From NCBI RefSeq assembly GCF_006475605.1, contig NZ_SSBC01000024.1, forward strand, positions 1 through 37,577: DNA of 37,577 nt, written 5' to 3'. Source of the stretch: Asticcacaulis tiandongensis. GTDB lineage: Bacteria; Pseudomonadota; Alphaproteobacteria; Caulobacterales; Caulobacteraceae. A program made the position numbers and the translations under genes. Below the pieces are notes generated by a model, which searched no databases, was not told the origin of the DNA, and was given only the letters and a program-made list of their open reading frames with translations. Of the stretch, positions 18,094 to 25,469 are shown piece by piece; position 1 is the stretch's first letter; the number at the start of each line of letters is the position of its first letter.

Positions 18094-18140
18094 TTATGCC
18101 GAAAGAAGAATATTGCGGTATTATGCGATTTGCGGCATAA
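18094..18140. promoter_or_regulatory. Two HipB-type operators upstream of hipBA
   Basis: TATGC-N8-GCATA is exact at 18122-18139 (extended to TTATGC-N8-GCATAA at 18121-18140), and TATGC-N8-GAATA lies at 18094-18111. The starts are 28 bases apart. The geometry matches the TATCC-N8-GGATA operators bound by E. coli HipB, with one base changed in each half-site. The exact copy ends about 20 bases before the hipB start, so binding should block transcription. HipB binding here is inferred from this architecture. Confidence 0.72.
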
Positions 18141-18161
18141 TGATTGCGAGGAGATACTATT

Positions 18162-18413
18162 ATGACCGCGCTCGCTCGATCCGCCATTCAGGTGGGACAA
18201 ATCATACAGGCACACCGTAAAGCTCAGGGCTTGAGCCAGACAGATCTCGCCCTTCGCACCGGTTTGCGGCAGGAACTGATCTCACGCATCGAAAACGGTC
18301 ATGAGGGTGCCAAAGTCGGTACAATCTGCGAGTTGCTGGCGGCACTTGATCTGGAGATGACCATAGGGCCGCGCACAAAAAGCTCCGCTGCCGATATCAG
18401 GGATATCTTCTGA
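18162..18413 (+). CDS. hipB: HipB antitoxin, Xre-family repressor
   Basis: An 83-residue DNA-binding antitoxin. It has a helix-turn-helix of the Xre type (about residues 14-65): IIQAHRKAQGLSQTDLALRTG, then QELISRIENGHEG. The start is the ATG at 18162 with GAGGAG nine bases upstream; a TTG at 18144 is in frame but has no ribosome site and would fall in front of it. The stop overlaps the hipA start as TGATG, the usual coupled arrangement. It should neutralise HipA and repress its own promoter through the palindromes just upstream. Confidence 0.92.
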   Translation: MTALARSAIQVGQIIQAHRKAQGLSQTDLALRTGLRQELISRIENGHEGAKVGTICELLAALDLEMTIGPRTKSSAADIRDIF

Positions 18414-19741
18414 TGGGCCGGCGCAAAATCCATCGCCCCCTGAACATCCTTATCAATAACCGTCTGGTTGGGCGGCTGGTAAAAGACTCCGGTGGAGGGA
18501 TATCTTTCCAATATGACGAAAGTTGGCTGAACTGGCCTCACCACTTCCCGGTGTCTTTGTCATTGTCCCCAAGGCCATCAGCCTATCGGGGCGAAGCCGT
18601 GGTCGCTGTTTTTGAAAACCTCCTGCCCGATAATCCGGATGTGCGTCGTCTGGTGGCAGAGAAAACCGGTGCACAAGGCATTGACCCTTACAGCCTGCTG
18701 GAACAGATCGGTCGCGACTGTGTGGGCGCGATGCAGTTCCTTCCGGATGATATTGCTATCAGTGCTCTGGAACCGATCACAGGTGAGATAATAAGCAATA
18801 CAGACATCGAAACCCTGCTGGCCAATCTCACCCGCACGCCATTGGGTATAGATACCGACCATGAATTCCGCATTTCTGTGGCTGGCGCACAGGAAAAGAC
18901 CGCCCTGCTCTTTCACGAAGGTCAGTGGAAGCGGCCCACCGGCACAACACCCACCACACATATCCTCAAACCGCAACTGGGCGAGATACCCACCCCCTGG
19001 GGTTTGATTGATCTGTCCAACAGCGTCGAGAATGAACACTACTGTCTGAAAGTTCTGGAAGGCTTCAGCCTTCAGGTCGCCCAAACCGAAATCGCCAGAT
19101 TTGGTGACCGAAAAGCTCTGGTCGTCGAGCGATTTGATCGGACATGGGTAAACTCTGACAGGCTGCTGCGCTTGCCGCAGGAGGATTTCTGTCAGGCCCT
19201 ATCCATACCCCCCGCCCGCAAATACCAAAATCAGGGCGGCCCCGGCATTATCGATATTCTGAAACGGCTGGGGGGCAGCGATGATCCCCTAAGGGATCAG
19301 GCGGCTTTCCTCAAAAGCCAGATAATTTTCTGGCTGATAGGGGCTACAGACGGACACGGCAAGAACTTCAGCCTCTTTCTGCGCCCGGGCGGACGTTTTG
19401 AACTCACGCCTTTTTATGACGTCCTGAGCGCCCAACCCGCCTTTGATGCTAAACGGATACCCCATAATAAATATAAACTCGCCATGAGTGTCGGGGACAG
19501 TCGAAAATATGAGCTTTTGCGTATTCATGGACGGCATTTTGTCGAAACCGCAAAACAGGCCGGTCTTGGCCCCACTATCATCAAGCAGGTGATTGAAGAC
19601 GTGCAGCGTGATGCCCTGCCCGCACTTGAGAGAGCCATCAACCTGATGCCTTCAGGCTTCCATATCGATATCCATGAATCGATCAGGGCCGCAACAATAA
19701 CCCGCCTACACCAGTTGGAAACCGCCGATGAGGCGCTGTGA
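18413..19741 (+). CDS. hipA: HipA serine/threonine-kinase toxin
   Basis: A 442-residue HipA-type kinase. The E. coli protein phosphorylates glutamyl-tRNA synthetase and causes persistence. Key features fall at nearly the same positions as in E. coli HipA: the P-loop/autophosphorylation motif RISVAGAQEKTAL with Ser155, the catalytic loop ATDGHGKN with Asp313, and the metal-binding Asp336 in FYDVLSA. The N-subdomain (NRLVGRL to NLLPDNPDVRR) is complete. Nothing is missing, so the toxin is probably active and depends on HipB. Target conservation is inferred, since HipA homologues can have other substrates. Confidence 0.93.
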   Translation: MGRRKIHRPLNILINNRLVGRLVKDSGGGISFQYDESWLNWPHHFPVSLSLSPRPSAYRGEAVVAVFENLLPDNPDVRRLVAEKTGAQGIDPYSLLEQIGRDCVGAMQFLPDDIAISALEPITGEIISNTDIETLLANLTRTPLGIDTDHEFRISVAGAQEKTALLFHEGQWKRPTGTTPTTHILKPQLGEIPTPWGLIDLSNSVENEHYCLKVLEGFSLQVAQTEIARFGDRKALVVERFDRTWVNSDRLLRLPQEDFCQALSIPPARKYQNQGGPGIIDILKRLGGSDDPLRDQAAFLKSQIIFWLIGATDGHGKNFSLFLRPGGRFELTPFYDVLSAQPAFDAKRIPHNKYKLAMSVGDSRKYELLRIHGRHFVETAKQAGLGPTIIKQVIEDVQRDALPALERAINLMPSGFHIDIHESIRAATITRLHQLETADEAL

Positions 19742-19940
19742 TAGAACGGCGGTTTATTAAAAACTTTTGTCCGCTCATATATATACCATGACAACTACCA
19801 ATTATGGATTGAACGAACTGACGGTAAACCGAAAGGGAACCTGATCACTGACGGTGACAAGAAACTGGCGTCTGACCTTTCGTATAAACGACCTTGGTGC
19901 GCTGATCGATATGAATTTGGAGGACTATCATGGCTCTTAA
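19738..19940 (+). pseudogene. Decayed HigB-type toxin gene
   Basis: In the frame ending with TAA at 19938-19940, the translation reads NYGLNELTVNRKGT, a TGA stop at 19842-19844, then SLTVTRNWRLTFRIND and GALIDMNLEDYH. HigB toxins end in the same way (W-S-x-T-V-x-x-N-W-R-L-T-F-R ... D-x-N-L-E-D-Y-H). The TGA stands exactly where the family has Trp (TGG). The upstream part is also degraded: another frame starting with GTG at 19738, overlapping the hipA stop, reads IERRFIKNF, and the total length is about 25 residues short. The 3' end overlaps higA by 11 bases as in intact higBA operons. No functional toxin should be made. Confidence 0.75.
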
Positions 19941-20232
19941 GATGCACCCGTCCCTCGCCATTCATGTGGGTGACTGGCTGAAAACAGAAATTGTCGATCC
20001 AACAGGGCTGAGCATTACATCATTGGCGGAGCACTTTGGTGTTTCAAGGCAAGCACTGAGCGCATTGCTCAACGCCAATGCCAACCTGTCTGCTGACATG
20101 GCTATCCGTTTTGAAAAGGCCTTTGGGATTAAGGCAGACACGCTTTTGTGTATGCAAACGGCCTATGAACTTGCACAGACCCGTGCCCATGAGGACGACA
20201 TCAAGGTCAAGCGCCTCGCTGTTCATAGGTAA
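19930..20232 (+). CDS. higA: HigA/VapI-family antitoxin
   Basis: A 100-residue Xre-like protein: MHPSLAIHVGDWLKTEIV opening, helix-turn-helix ITSLAEHFGVSRQALSALLN (about 29-49), then ADMAIRFEKAFGIKADTLLCMQ, all typical of HigA antitoxins. GGAGG lies 5-9 bases before the ATG. Since the toxin gene in front is broken, this is an orphan antitoxin. It may still act as a repressor, or protect against a related HigB elsewhere in the cell. Confidence 0.88.
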   Translation: MALKMHPSLAIHVGDWLKTEIVDPTGLSITSLAEHFGVSRQALSALLNANANLSADMAIRFEKAFGIKADTLLCMQTAYELAQTRAHEDDIKVKRLAVHR

Positions 20233-20388
20233 AGGTCCCATAGAGTGCCGTTTGTGTATGGATGCGCAGAACAAACGTAAAGCGATGACTGTCGCTCTTA
20301 CCCATCAGTCTGTGGATGCGTCCTTACTCCTGTAGTTGGCCCCTGCGTTGGGCACCATCAAGAGGAAAAGGTCAGGGAAGATTTCCGT

Positions 20389-20429
20389 GACGGGTTGGAG
20401 GTTGAGAGAGAGGCTCTTGACTACCCGTC
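20389..20429 (+). promoter_or_regulatory. Stem-loop leader in front of the ParB-like gene
   Basis: GACGGGT at 20389-20395 pairs with ACCCGTC at 20423-20429. An inner AGAG/CTCT stem lies around the run GAGAGAGAGGCTCT. The ribosome site GGAG (20431-20434) follows at once, then the ATG at 20444. A fold here could control access to the ribosome site. I recall similar GAGAGAGAGGCTC leaders ahead of plasmid genes in alphaproteobacteria, but cannot check this. The stretch 20233-20388 holds no gene I can support. Confidence 0.5.
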
Positions 20430-20443
20430 ATGGAGTTAAGCCC

Positions 20444-22579
20444 ATGAACGCTGCTGTTCAGAAAATCGTTCTGTCTTCCTCACGTGACATCCCCTTCAAC
20501 AAGCTGGTCCTGTCTCAGTCCAATATCCGCCGCGTCAAGTCCGGTCTATCTGTTGAGGAACTGGCTGAGGATATTGGCCGCCGCGGCCTGCTTCAAAGTC
20601 TGAATGTTCGCCCTGTGCGCGATGATGCCGGCCAGGAGACCGGCCAGTTTGAAGTCCCCGCCGGTGGACGGCGGTTCCGGGCGCTAGAACTGCTGGTCAA
20701 GCAGAAGCGTCTGGAAAAGACCGCGCCCGTGCCTTGCGTCGTGCGTGAGCTTAATACCGATATTCTCGCTGAGGATGACAGTCTGGCGGAAAACACCCAG
20801 AGACTTGCCCTGCATCCGCTCGACCAGTTTCGCGCTTTTCTGGATATGCGGACAAAAGGCATGACCGAAGAAGCTATTGCGGCAGCCTTCTTCACTACGG
20901 TTCAGGTTGTCAAACAGCGCCTGCGTTTAGCTTCTGTGTCCCCTGCCCTGCTTGTCGCATACGAAGAAGACGAAATGACGCTGGAACAGCTGATGGCATT
21001 TACCGTCTCCGGGGACCATGCCCGTCAGGAACAGGTCTGGGAAACCATCCGCACAGGCTGGCAGAAAGACCCTTATCATATCCGGCGTATGCTGACCGAA
21101 ATCTCGGTTCCCGCCTACGATCGTCGTGCCCGCTTTGTAGGCATCGAGGCTTATGAGGCCGCTGGCGGTGAAGTTCTTCGGGACCTGTTCCAGGGGGACA
21201 ATGGCGGCTGGTTACAGGATGTCGGTCTGCTTGATCGCCTGACCAACGACAAACTCAAGGCTGCCGCCGATGAGATCGGCGCCGAAGGCTGGAAGTGGAT
21301 TGAAGCTGCCGTGGATTTTCCCTACGGCATTGAGAACGGCCTGCGTCGTCTGTCAGCCGATGGTCCCCATTATACAGAGGCCGAACAGGCTGAGATGGAA
21401 ACCTTACAGGCGGAATATGACGCTTTTCACGAAGAGTATGAAAGCTGTGATGAGTTCCCGGGCGAGGTTGACCAACGCCTCGGCGAAATCGAGGCGGCTT
21501 TGGAAGCCTTCGATAACCGCCCCGCCATCTATGCCCCTTCTGATATCGCCATCGGCGGGGTTTTCCTGAGCCTTGACTCTGAGGGCGGCCTGTCCATCCG
21601 GCGCGGCTATGTCCGGCCTGAAGATGAAGCTCTGGCCAATGCGCAGGAAGCAGATATGTCTTCGACAGAAGCGCATCACACCTCTCTCTCAGTCGATCAG
21701 GCACCTGCTATTACCATCGACGGGCAATCAGCGTCTGCCGAAGACGAGGACGAAACGACACTCAAGCCCTTGCCGGAGCGACTGGTTATAGAACTGACGG
21801 CTCACCGGACGCTGGCCTTGCGCGATAATGTGGCCCATCATCCGCACGTCGCCCTGACCCTGCTTCTGCATAAGCTGGTATCGGACTGCTTCCGGCACAG
21901 ACCGGATACAGGGTGTCTGGAAGCCAGTATACGCTCTGCAAGCTTCCCGTTTCAGTCTGATGACCTGAAGGAAAGCCTGTCTGCCCGTAATATCGCTGAA
22001 CGTCATGAAGCCTGGCAGTCGGATATCCCGACCGGTGATGAGGAACTGTGGGATTGGCTGAACGGTCTGGATGATACCACAAGACTAATGCTGCTGGCAC
22101 ATTGCGTTTCTTTCGGCGTTAATGCCCTGCACGAAAAAGTCAATCCTTACGGGGCCGGTATCAGTGCGCGCGGACTACAGGGACGCTTTGCCCATGCTGA
22201 TCGTCTGGCTCAGGCGACGGGTCTCGATATGGTAGATGCGGGATGGCGACCGACGGTGGCGAATTATCTTGGACGGGTCACTAAGCCCCGGATACTGGAA
22301 GCGGTGCGTGAAGGCGTTGGCGAACGCCCTGCCCAGCTCATTGAACACCTGAAAAAAGGCGATATGGCCGTTGAGGCGCAGCGCCTGCTGGCAGACAGTG
22401 GCTGGTTGCCGGACCTTCTCCGACTTCCGGCAGGTCAATATGACAATAGCGCTTCGTCGGACACTAATGACATCGCTGAAGACGAACCCCTCCCCGCCTT
22501 CCTGTCAGACGACTCCGGGGACGAAGAAGAGTGTGCCGGCGAAGACGATGAGGACGTTCAGCACTTCGTCACACAATAA
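20444..22579 (+). CDS. Large ParB-like (ParB/Srx N-terminal domain) plasmid protein
   Basis: A 711-residue protein. The N-terminal ~200 residues form a ParB/Spo0J-type domain: IPFNKLVLSQSNIRRV, LAEDIGRRGLLQSLNVRPV, then EVPAGGRRFRALELL (the CTP-binding ParB box) and LAENTQRLALHPLDQFRAF. A helix-turn-helix-like EEAIAAAFFTTVQVVKQRL follows. The remaining ~500 residues are acidic and of unknown role, ending in an Asp/Glu-rich tail. It is much longer than chromosomal ParB (~290) and has no ParA partner in the window. Such long ParB-like proteins are common on alphaproteobacterial plasmids and integrative elements. The start is the ATG at 20444 with GGAG at normal distance; an earlier in-frame ATG at 20336 would run through the leader hairpin. 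Confidence 0.85.
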   Translation: MNAAVQKIVLSSSRDIPFNKLVLSQSNIRRVKSGLSVEELAEDIGRRGLLQSLNVRPVRDDAGQETGQFEVPAGGRRFRALELLVKQKRLEKTAPVPCVVRELNTDILAEDDSLAENTQRLALHPLDQFRAFLDMRTKGMTEEAIAAAFFTTVQVVKQRLRLASVSPALLVAYEEDEMTLEQLMAFTVSGDHARQEQVWETIRTGWQKDPYHIRRMLTEISVPAYDRRARFVGIEAYEAAGGEVLRDLFQGDNGGWLQDVGLLDRLTNDKLKAAADEIGAEGWKWIEAAVDFPYGIENGLRRLSADGPHYTEAEQAEMETLQAEYDAFHEEYESCDEFPGEVDQRLGEIEAALEAFDNRPAIYAPSDIAIGGVFLSLDSEGGLSIRRGYVRPEDEALANAQEADMSSTEAHHTSLSVDQAPAITIDGQSASAEDEDETTLKPLPERLVIELTAHRTLALRDNVAHHPHVALTLLLHKLVSDCFRHRPDTGCLEASIRSASFPFQSDDLKESLSARNIAERHEAWQSDIPTGDEELWDWLNGLDDTTRLMLLAHCVSFGVNALHEKVNPYGAGISARGLQGRFAHADRLAQATGLDMVDAGWRPTVANYLGRVTKPRILEAVREGVGERPAQLIEHLKKGDMAVEAQRLLADSGWLPDLLRLPAGQYDNSASSDTNDIAEDEPLPAFLSDDSGDEEECAGEDDEDVQHFVTQ

Positions 22580-22592
22580 CATTGATCTGGCG

Positions 22593-22616
22593 CAGGGGTG
22601 GCTTTGGTCACCCCTG
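22593..22616 (+). terminator. Hairpin terminator after the ParB-like gene
   Basis: CAGGGGTG and CACCCCTG pair perfectly (8 bp) around an 8-base loop, 14 bases after the stop codon. The following T-run is short (TTTG), so it is either a weak intrinsic terminator or a transcript-stabilising hairpin. Confidence 0.6.
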
Positions 22617-22809
22617 TTTGCGTTTCTGTCGCCCCATTTCCTGTAAAGGTAACCATCAGGGTCGTGGCACCGCCTATCTCATCAGGACATTAGATGACAC
22701 TTCCGGCCCCGGTGGGGCTGAAACCACCCCGCTCTTTGAGGCCATACCCTGATTTCCTTCCGTACTTAGACGATCAACCCTTAAAGGGTCTGCTACGCCA
22801 GCGTGCTGG

Positions 22810-22833
22810 CCGCCCGTGCTTTGCTACGGGCGG
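22810..22833 (+). promoter_or_regulatory. Hairpin in the leader of the small ORF
   Basis: CCGCCCGT and ACGGGCGG form a perfect 8-bp stem around GCTTTGCT. The loop resembles that of the terminator hairpin 200 bases upstream (GCTTTGGT). It lies about 80 bases before the ATG at 22913. The remaining sequence from 22620 to 22912 shows no other gene. Its function is unknown; possibly a processed or structured leader. Confidence 0.45.
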
Positions 22834-22912
22834 TGATCGCGGACGTATGAAAATCTCACGGGTGCCTGTCGAGCGGGGAATGGTCCCCGCCTCCAAACAG
22901 GAGCCGGAAAAA

Positions 22913-23077
22913 ATGTCTTATAAAAGTGCCCACGCTTTCGCTTACAGCCTTGCCACGACCCTCATGGTTTCCATCATCGTTTTTCGTGCTGGCGATGGCA
23001 CACTGAGTGTTGTGCCTGCCAGCGAGTTCGATGGCAGCACCGATGCTATCGTCAACGAAATCGACCCCTTCCCATAA
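22913..23077 (+). CDS. Small hypothetical protein (54 residues)
   Basis: MSYKSAHAFAYSLATTLM begins a 54-residue frame ending in EIDPFP. The ATG follows an AGGAG (22899-22903) at normal distance. A longer reading from 22694 is possible but runs through the hairpin and has no ribosome site. The sequence looks like a compact alpha/beta protein with an acidic end (SEFDGSTDAIVNEIDPFP). I believe similar small proteins follow ParB-like genes on alphaproteobacterial plasmids, but this is memory and not a search. Function unknown. Confidence 0.5.
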   Translation: MSYKSAHAFAYSLATTLMVSIIVFRAGDGTLSVVPASEFDGSTDAIVNEIDPFP

Positions 23078-23143
23078 GGGGCTACCATTCGTTTCTTGAC
23101 TACTTAGCGCCCAATCCGGACATATAGCGGATGCCGGAAACAT

Positions 23144-25123
23144 TCAGAAGCGGACCCGAAGCCCGGCATTGGCGGTAAAGCCCTCGGTCGGCTCCCAGGC
23201 ATCGACGGTCCAGCGGCCGTCTGCGGCGCGGCGCGGCCGCACCAGCGGATCGTGCTTGGTCTGGCGGACATTGAGCAGGTTCTCCAGGTTCAGGAACAGG
23301 CTGACCTTACCGAGCTTGACCTCACCCATGGCCCCCAGTTCCCAGTAGGGCTTGCCTTCCGCGCGATACGGATTGTCTTCGAGAGTTTGGCGGCCGGTAT
23401 AGTAGGCCTCGAAGCCGAGACGGCCCTTGCCTTCTTCTTCCCACATGGCGACCAGGCCGCCCGTATGCTTAGGCGTATCCGGCATATCTCTGCGCAGGCC
23501 GGTAGCTGGATCAGTCTCAGTCGCATCGACGATGACGTAGCTGCCAGTCAGCGAGAAGGCCTCGTGGCGATAGCGCAGGCGCAGTTCCGAACCGCGCGTG
23601 CGGGTGACACCGATCGCGTTGATCAGCCGCACGCTGGTGTCGCTGGTCTCCTGAAGTTGGACGGCATTGTCGATGTCCGAACCGAAGAGCGTCATATTCG
23701 CTTCCAGCGGTCCTGCCGTGTAGGTCAGATCAACAGACGCCGTCTGCGCTTCCTCGGCCTTCAGGCGCCCGAGCGGTGACAGGCGCGCCAGACCGGCCGC
23801 CTCAATCTCCTCCACAAACGGCGTCGGCGCATAATAACCCCGCCCGACCGAAGCCCGCACCGTCCAGTTGCCAGGACGGTAGAGCATCGAGACGCGTGGG
23901 CTGACTTGCGAACCAAATTCGCTATGATCATCCAGCCGCGCGCTGCCGGCCAGCGTCAGATCGCCGAACTTCTGTTCCACCTGACCGAACACCCCCGGCA
24001 CGGTGTAGTCGTAATTGAAGCCGCTATAGCGCTTGGAACGATAGCGATCGCCTTGCCAGGCCAGACCCGCGACCCATGACGTGCTGCCTTTTTCCCCGGT
24101 AAGGGAGGTCTCGACAAACGTCGTATTGTGATTGTCGCGGTCCGTCGCCTCACCAAAGCGATGATCGTGGCGTTGACTGAGCGTCGAGGCGCGAACATGC
24201 AGCGTGCCGATGCCTTCGACCGGTGTTTGCGCGGTCAGGCCCGCGTCCATCCGACGGCTATCTTGGGTCTCGCGGAAAGAGGTGCCGTCCAGCACAGTGC
24301 GACCGGAGACGGTCCCGCCATCGCGCTGTTCGGTCATAGCGCCCAGTGTCAGCAAGGCTTTGGCACCATTGTCTCCATACCAGAACAGGCGCGGTCGCAA
24401 GGTCCAGCGCTCATACCCCGCCATATCGATCCAGCCATCGCCGTCGATATCGTTCTGATCCTGCCGGTGATAGCCGCCCGTGATCGAATAGCTCAGGCGT
24501 TCGCTGATTGGGGCGGAGCTATAGGCCGTCAGGTCCTGACCGCCTCGGCTGGTCACATTGAACAGAAGCTCGGATTCAAGTTCAGGGCTTGGGCGACGCG
24601 ATACCAGATTGATAACACCCGCCAGCGCAGACCCGCCGTAGAGCGCCGAGGCCGAACCCTTGATGACTTCGACCTGTCCCAGATCGGTGGGCGGGGTCTG
24701 CAACAGGCCCAGGGACTGGCCGCCGTAGAGCGGCAGTCCGTCGGTCAACAGAAGCGTGTAGCGCCCCTTCATGCCCTGCATCCGGATATTGGATGCCCCC
24801 AGTGACGGCGACGTCACCTGCACCCGGATGCCCGGCGTTTCGCTGACCAGCATCGCGATGTTGCCGGGCATCATAGCGATCTTTTCTTCGATCTCTTCGC
24901 GGTTTATCACCTCCACGCGGATCGGCTCATCCTGAAGCTTACGTCCGGCGCGGGTCGCCTGGACGATGACTTCCGTCACGTCGTCCTCGTCGTGGTCCTC
25001 ATGTTCTTCGCGGTTCTGGGCGGACACAGAGGACGCTGCTGACAGCGAGAGCGCCGCGAGCGCGGCAAAAGCCGTGCTTTGGGCGAGAAATTGTTTGAAA
25101 GTACGCACGATCGACCTCGGCAA
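23144..25123 (-). CDS. TonB-dependent outer-membrane receptor, intact copy
   Basis: A 659-residue receptor and active transporter. The signal peptide runs to about residue 36 (ASSVSA). The mature N-terminus is acidic with three His (EEHEDHDEDD) and runs into a TonB-box-like VTEVIVQA. The plug domain (about 50-175) includes VSETPGIRVQV, IRMQGMKGRYTLLLTDGLPLYG, and VEVIKGSASALYGGSALAGVINLVSR. The rest is a 22-strand barrel ending in a C-terminal Phe (LRVRF), required for outer-membrane insertion. The form and length resemble the BtuB/FepA-like group. The His/Asp-rich start suggests metal or metal-chelate uptake, but the substrate is unknown. It is a paralogue of the gene cut by the Tn3 element at 3247. 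Confidence 0.92.
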   Translation of the reverse strand: MPRSIVRTFKQFLAQSTAFAALAALSLSAASSVSAQNREEHEDHDEDDVTEVIVQATRAGRKLQDEPIRVEVINREEIEEKIAMMPGNIAMLVSETPGIRVQVTSPSLGASNIRMQGMKGRYTLLLTDGLPLYGGQSLGLLQTPPTDLGQVEVIKGSASALYGGSALAGVINLVSRRPSPELESELLFNVTSRGGQDLTAYSSAPISERLSYSITGGYHRQDQNDIDGDGWIDMAGYERWTLRPRLFWYGDNGAKALLTLGAMTEQRDGGTVSGRTVLDGTSFRETQDSRRMDAGLTAQTPVEGIGTLHVRASTLSQRHDHRFGEATDRDNHNTTFVETSLTGEKGSTSWVAGLAWQGDRYRSKRYSGFNYDYTVPGVFGQVEQKFGDLTLAGSARLDDHSEFGSQVSPRVSMLYRPGNWTVRASVGRGYYAPTPFVEEIEAAGLARLSPLGRLKAEEAQTASVDLTYTAGPLEANMTLFGSDIDNAVQLQETSDTSVRLINAIGVTRTRGSELRLRYRHEAFSLTGSYVIVDATETDPATGLRRDMPDTPKHTGGLVAMWEEEGKGRLGFEAYYTGRQTLEDNPYRAEGKPYWELGAMGEVKLGKVSLFLNLENLLNVRQTKHDPLVRPRRAADGRWTVDAWEPTEGFTANAGLRVRF

Positions 25124-25273
25124 ATGAATACATGCCGGGCCATACAGTCTGTAGCCACTAGAGGGTCAAGGGTGTTTCTGGATGTTGATCATAAATCTGA
25201 CAGAGACGTCGCAATCGAGGCCGTCTACCCCCACTCCTACCGGAATCTGGTGCCCCTTTAATGTTCAGAGGCC
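24750..25273. repeat. Long direct repeat, copy 2
   Basis: Same orientation as 3247-3772. The coding portion aligns without gaps; the upstream ~150 bases align with a 2-base length difference and end at the same AGAGGCC. Together the copies bracket about 21 kb of conjugation, toxin-antitoxin and ParB-like genes. Confidence 0.88.
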
Positions 25274-25424
25274 ATTTTCGCAGCGACGGTGTAGTTAGGC
25301 CAAATAGGATCTACCGATTTGCGCCCTTTCCGGACATGAAACCTAATCAGCATTACCGTGAAAGCGGACATCCGTGATAGGCTGGTCCGATGCATAACGT
25401 TGTATTGTGCCGATGATGGACTGG

Positions 25425-25448
25425 ACTGAATGTAAACTTTAATTCAGT
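25425..25448. promoter_or_regulatory. Inverted repeat upstream of the nuclease-like gene
   Basis: ACTGAAT (25425-25431) and ATTCAGT (25442-25448) flank GTAAACTTTA, about 20 bases before the probable start codon. The position and symmetry suit an operator. Apart from the shared upstream repeat, 25274-25424 holds nothing recognisable. Confidence 0.45.
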
Positions 25449-25469
25449 TTGTTCAGAGGCTTGTAAGTG

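Noticed and set aside
18144-18161. Upstream TTG start for hipB adding six residues
   Set aside because: No ribosome site before it and it would begin next to the operator; the ATG at 18162 has GAGGAG at proper spacing.
19748-19929. Open stretch in the hipA frame after its stop, reading LWIERTDGKPKGNLITDGDK
   Set aside because: No start codon and no ribosome site; the alternative frame in the same stretch matches HigB, which explains the region better.
24128-24805. 225-codon plus-strand frame inside the intact TonB receptor
   Set aside because: Antisense to the plug and barrel coding sequence; Arg/Ala-rich composition typical of a shadow frame.
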